DNA from: a candidate division KSB1 bacterium
Lineage (GTDB): Bacteria; Zhuqueibacterota; Zhuqueibacteria; Zhuqueibacterales; Zhuqueibacteraceae
Reading direction: 5' to 3'
Assembly: GCA_034506255.1 (NCBI GenBank)
Contig: JAPDPX010000006.1
Span: 248,001 to 312,000, forward strand
DNA length: 64,000 nt
Shown here: piece after piece, positions 61,127 to 64,000 of the stretch
Numbering within the stretch: the first letter of the stretch is position 1
How the letters are laid out: each line of letters opens with the position of its first letter
Program-made: the position numbers and the translations under genes
The notes under the pieces: model-generated
Told to the model about the DNA's origin: nothing
Seen by the model: only the letters and a program-made list of their open reading frames with translations
Databases searched by the model: none

Positions 61127-63331
61127 TTACTTCACCAGGATCGCCTTTTTGGCGGGCAGGACTTGATTGCCGACCTCCAGGCGGTAGTAGTAGGTGCCGC
61201 TGGCGAAGCCTCTGCTGTCCCAGGAGACAGTGTAGGTGCCGGGCTGATGCGGTCTGTCCACCAGCGTTGCCACTTCCTGTCCCATGGCGTTGAAGACCTT
61301 CAATTTTACCACTTCCGGCCGTGCGACATGATATTGGATCTGCGTGGCAGGATTGAAGGGGTTGGGATAATTCTGCTCGAGCAGAAAGCCGTTTGGTACG
61401 CCGAGACCCAGGCCGCGGCTTTGCACCAAAGTCGGCGCATCCGCCACCAGCTTCTTGACATAATCATAGCCGCGATGGGGATTGGGCAGATACGGAAACG
61501 CAGTCGAAATCGGCAGATCGTTTCTGGTCGGCCCGGCATTGTAGAGCAATTCGGCCAGCAGCTTGGCAGAAGCCAGATCCGAGTAATTGGCTTGCAGGGC
61601 ATCATCAAAGGGCAAGCCCACCGCTGCCAACACCAAACCGCCGACTGCCTGCAGCTCAATGGTGGTGACGTCGTCTTCCAAACGACGGCCATTGGGAAAG
61701 CCATCCATGTGGGGAATGGCTTCGATGTTGGTATTGGTGTTGTAGGGCGAGGTGGTCAGGCCGAGCACGGCGGCCCGCACCAGCCCAAAGCGCGCATTGA
61801 CGCTGTACTCTGCCGAGGTGCGCGCGGTCACCGGCACGGCCATGTTCAAGCGCAGCATGTCGCCGCCATAGAACACGCCGTTGTCGTTGGTGATGGGCAG
61901 GAAGTTGTTGATAAAGGGTTTGCCGGCGCTGAGCGGGCCGCCGGTTTTGCCGGTGGCAAGTTGATAGGGAATGGCATTGGGCACGCCAAAATAGAAGATG
62001 GGAAAGATATCGATTCGCCGCGGTTCACCCGGCGCCACGAGCGCGGTTTGCAGCGGCACACTCGCATGCTTGGGACCGGTGGGCACGGCGAGTGCCGTTC
62101 CGGTGAAATCAATGCCGGGAATTTTGGCGGCGGCGAAGGCGCCGTCTTTACCGTTGCGAAAATCAAAGCCGGGCGTGCTGTAGCCGGGAATCACGCCAAT
62201 GGCGGGATAGGATTGCGTCTGAATGCGCAGGGGGGAGAGCGCCGGCACCGCCCCGCCAAACTGGCTGTCATCCATGTAGAGTGCCAGCTCGGGATTGACG
62301 AAGTAGGGGATGAAGTTCTGCTCATCGACGCTGTAGGGCGTGACCGCGTTCCAATAGTCCTTCATGCCGATCGGGATCACGGCTTCATTGGTGAGCGGCA
62401 TGCCCAGCCGTGAGACCTGCACCCATTCGCCGCTGTACGCCGGCTTGGAGCCCGGGCCTTCCGGCTGCAGGGTGGTGACTTTCTGGCGGCTGGCGGAGGC
62501 CCACACGCCAATGACGAAATCGCCATCCAGGATATTGGCGGCTTGCGCGGCCGTTTTGCCATCCTTTTGCAGCTTGCTGATCGGGATGTTGAGCACGATG
62601 CAATGCACGTTGTAACCCGCCACCGCATCGCGGGCGTTGTTGGGATCCGCCTCGTTGCTGCCATATGCGCTGCGCGTCTGGCCGAGGTCGAACACACCGC
62701 CGAGATCAACAAAGAACACGTCATCGCGCGGACCGCAAAAGACCTTTTCGCCGTCGGGCGAACTGGTGTTGATCGCCTCCTGCACCACCTGATCATAGGT
62801 CTTGCCCAGACCCGCCGGGCTGCCCTCGAACGAGCGCGGGCCAATGTTGTTGGGCGGCACGATGCCGTTGCTGATCATCGTGTTCCAGGTGAGGCCGCCG
62901 TCCACGCTCTTTTCCATCGTGTAGGTCGTTTTGAGATTTTGTTTGCCCAGGCGAATGTTGAAAAACGTGGTGGGGTCTTCGTTTTGCTGACGGAACGTAA
63001 AGCGATACGTGATGTCGTCTTTCGCCGAACCCAGCGGGCCAACTGAGGTCTTGTTCTTGATGTGAATTTCGTAGCGCACGCCTTCCGCAAAAGTCACCCA
63101 GTTGGGGCCGCCTTCGGGCAACTCCAGACCGATGTAGCCGGCCACGATCGTCACATAGTTGGGATCATCGGGCGAGCGGAACACCCACAGATCGGTATTG
63201 TCCGCCAGCGGATCGTTGGCAATCAACGGCGCCTCACGATGGCTGGAGGCCTCAATGGTCGGCATCTGGTGGTGCAGCAACCACACCAGCGCGACCAGCA
63301 GCGTTGCCAGCGCAATCAAATACTTCCGCAT
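61127..63331 (-). CDS. Secreted DUF4331 protein with C-terminal Por/FlgD-Ig-type sorting domain
   Basis: 734 residues from ATG 63331 (AGGAG eight bases upstream). A Sec signal (KYLIALATLLVALVWLLHHQ) is followed by the DUF4331 hallmark ASSHREAPLIANDPLADNTD and LWVFRSPDDPNYVTIVAGYI, a long beta-rich body, and later GPRDDVFFVDLGGVFDLGQT and GYNVHCIVLNIPISKL. The last 85 residues are FLLEQNYPNPFNPATQIQYH, VVKLKVFNAMGQEVATLVDR, PHQPGTYTVSWDSRGFASGT and YYYRLEVGNQVLPAKKAILVK minus its last residue: the FlgD-Ig/type-A-sorting-like tail of secreted proteins in FCB-group and KSB1-like bacteria. Function of DUF4331 is unknown. Confidence 0.9.
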   Translation of the reverse strand: MRKYLIALATLLVALVWLLHHQMPTIEASSHREAPLIANDPLADNTDLWVFRSPDDPNYVTIVAGYIGLELPEGGPNWVTFAEGVRYEIHIKNKTSVGPLGSAKDDITYRFTFRQQNEDPTTFFNIRLGKQNLKTTYTMEKSVDGGLTWNTMISNGIVPPNNIGPRSFEGSPAGLGKTYDQVVQEAINTSSPDGEKVFCGPRDDVFFVDLGGVFDLGQTRSAYGSNEADPNNARDAVAGYNVHCIVLNIPISKLQKDGKTAAQAANILDGDFVIGVWASASRQKVTTLQPEGPGSKPAYSGEWVQVSRLGMPLTNEAVIPIGMKDYWNAVTPYSVDEQNFIPYFVNPELALYMDDSQFGGAVPALSPLRIQTQSYPAIGVIPGYSTPGFDFRNGKDGAFAAAKIPGIDFTGTALAVPTGPKHASVPLQTALVAPGEPRRIDIFPIFYFGVPNAIPYQLATGKTGGPLSAGKPFINNFLPITNDNGVFYGGDMLRLNMAVPVTARTSAEYSVNARFGLVRAAVLGLTTSPYNTNTNIEAIPHMDGFPNGRRLEDDVTTIELQAVGGLVLAAVGLPFDDALQANYSDLASAKLLAELLYNAGPTRNDLPISTAFPYLPNPHRGYDYVKKLVADAPTLVQSRGLGLGVPNGFLLEQNYPNPFNPATQIQYHVARPEVVKLKVFNAMGQEVATLVDRPHQPGTYTVSWDSRGFASGTYYYRLEVGNQVLPAKKAILVK

Positions 63332-64000
63332 ACACACTTCTCCTTGGCTGTTGGGTGAGTGTTGGTGAGATTGATCAAAGCGTGCGCACTGCGCCGGCAG
63401 TCAGCGATCCGGACCGCAGCCTGTAATGCGAGCAGGGCATACTCCATCCCGGGATCAAGCAATCGCGGCCTGTGGCATTCTTCCCGCAACGCTCAGTTCA
63501 GATACGAAGTGCCTCGCAAAACGGATTCAAAGCGGGCGGGAGGCGGCACGCGGGACGGGACAGCCCGGCGAGCAGGGGATGTGCCACCCCCTGCAACACG
63601 AAAATGCCCGATCACACCAGCGCCAGCGCGATCGGAACAAACCAACAACAACGACGGTGCGCCCGGCATGCCGGTTGAGCGCGCCAGCGGGCGACGCGGT
63701 TTGCCCGGCCGGAAAAGTTCCGGCGGTGGGTATGACCATCAAACCGACGGTCAACGGCATGGGCAGCGCAGTCGAATGGTGCGTGAAAAAAACCAAAGCA
63801 GCAGGCACAAGCAATTTCTGCCACCGCGCCTGCTCCGCCGGTTGGCACCTGAATTTTGCAGCGGTCGTGTTACCCTTGCCGTCTGCGATTGAAATCGCAG
63901 GCCCAAAACTCAACTCGCCGGGGCCGGCTTGTCAACCGAGTGATGGGCAGCCGTCTTCAGGCGGTTTCTGCTTTGCGCCTGAGAATTTATTCTCAGGCAA
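63332..64000. other. Terminal intergenic stretch with two perfect palindromes
   Basis: No credible gene reaches the window edge. CTGCGATT-GA-AATCGCAG (63883-63900) and GCCTGAGAAT-TT-ATTCTCAGGC (63977-63998) are perfect palindromes with 2-nt loops. ACCTGAATTTTGCAGC (63847-63862) echoes the family B flank. Confidence 0.55.

Noticed and set aside
63359..63892. Plus-strand frame of 177 codons after the DUF4331 gene
   Set aside because: Low-complexity basic peptide with no ribosome-binding site or domain.

Overview
The window is GC-rich and gene-dense. It most likely comes from an uncultured diderm bacterium of the FCB/KSB1/Calditrichota type; this placement is inference. The support is: outer-membrane and lipid A functions (a CsgG-family protein, an LpxH-type hydrolase), lipoproteins, a C-terminal YPNPFNP/FlgD-Ig type sorting domain on a secreted DUF4331 protein, the bacillithiol enzyme BshC, and start codons that include TTG behind strong GGAGG sites. 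No rRNA operon, prophage, integrase, transposase or CRISPR array was seen. One tRNA (Gln, TTG anticodon) is present.

Layout. 0-5.6 kb: truncated CsgG-family gene, bshC, a PfkB-like kinase and a small BolA-like protein. 5.9-11.7 kb: a signalling operon behind a perfect consensus sigma-70 promoter, encoding an ECF-type sigma factor, a zinc-finger/TPR membrane protein, a large TPR-CHAT (caspase-like) lipoprotein and a small membrane protein. 11.7-16.4 kb: overlapping minus-strand genes for a YbbR-domain protein, TsaD and a VWA membrane protein, plus a small hypothetical. 16.7-24.4 kb: a housekeeping block (rplI, rpsR, ssb, rpsF, K+-dependent type membrane pyrophosphatase, pth, rplY, prs, tRNA-Gln, spoVG, ispE). 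24.6-25.3 kb: two tandem microcompartment shell proteins with no enzymes. 25.6-28.7 kb: LpxH-like hydrolase and a class A PBP. 28.8-35.6 kb: NTF2-like protein, methyltransferase, CHASE2 protein with a decayed tail, SH3/NlpC-P60 lipoprotein and POT-like transporter. 36.4-42.5 kb: ppk1, an RlmI-like methyltransferase and a thiolase. 43.1-44.0 kb: a DUF4258/DUF2283 toxin-antitoxin-like pair between identical 33-bp repeats. 44.1-49.1 kb: a frameshifted Cys/Met-type PLP enzyme, a DUF1648 protein, an aldehyde dehydrogenase, a YiiX-like papain-fold protein and an enoyl-CoA hydratase. 50.0-58.1 kb: MFS transporter, ArsB/NhaD permease, exported flavodoxin-like protein, Sll1717-type ATPase, lone groES, GYF_2-MinD-like ATPase and an Amidase_3. 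59.6-63.3 kb: TPR membrane protein and the secreted DUF4331 protein.

The long intergenic gaps are not empty. They hold several unrelated repeat families: (i) a 400-650 bp mosaic repeat built around nested CCCACGAAA/TTTCGTGGG hairpins (about seven copies or fragments), (ii) a MITE-like element with 13-bp terminal inverted repeats (two copies), (iii) short hairpins whose stems change by compensatory substitutions around a 5-nt loop, and (iv) palindromes with a 2-nt loop. The most system-like observations are the sigma/anti-sigma/CHAT-lipoprotein operon and the hairpin-array repeat.
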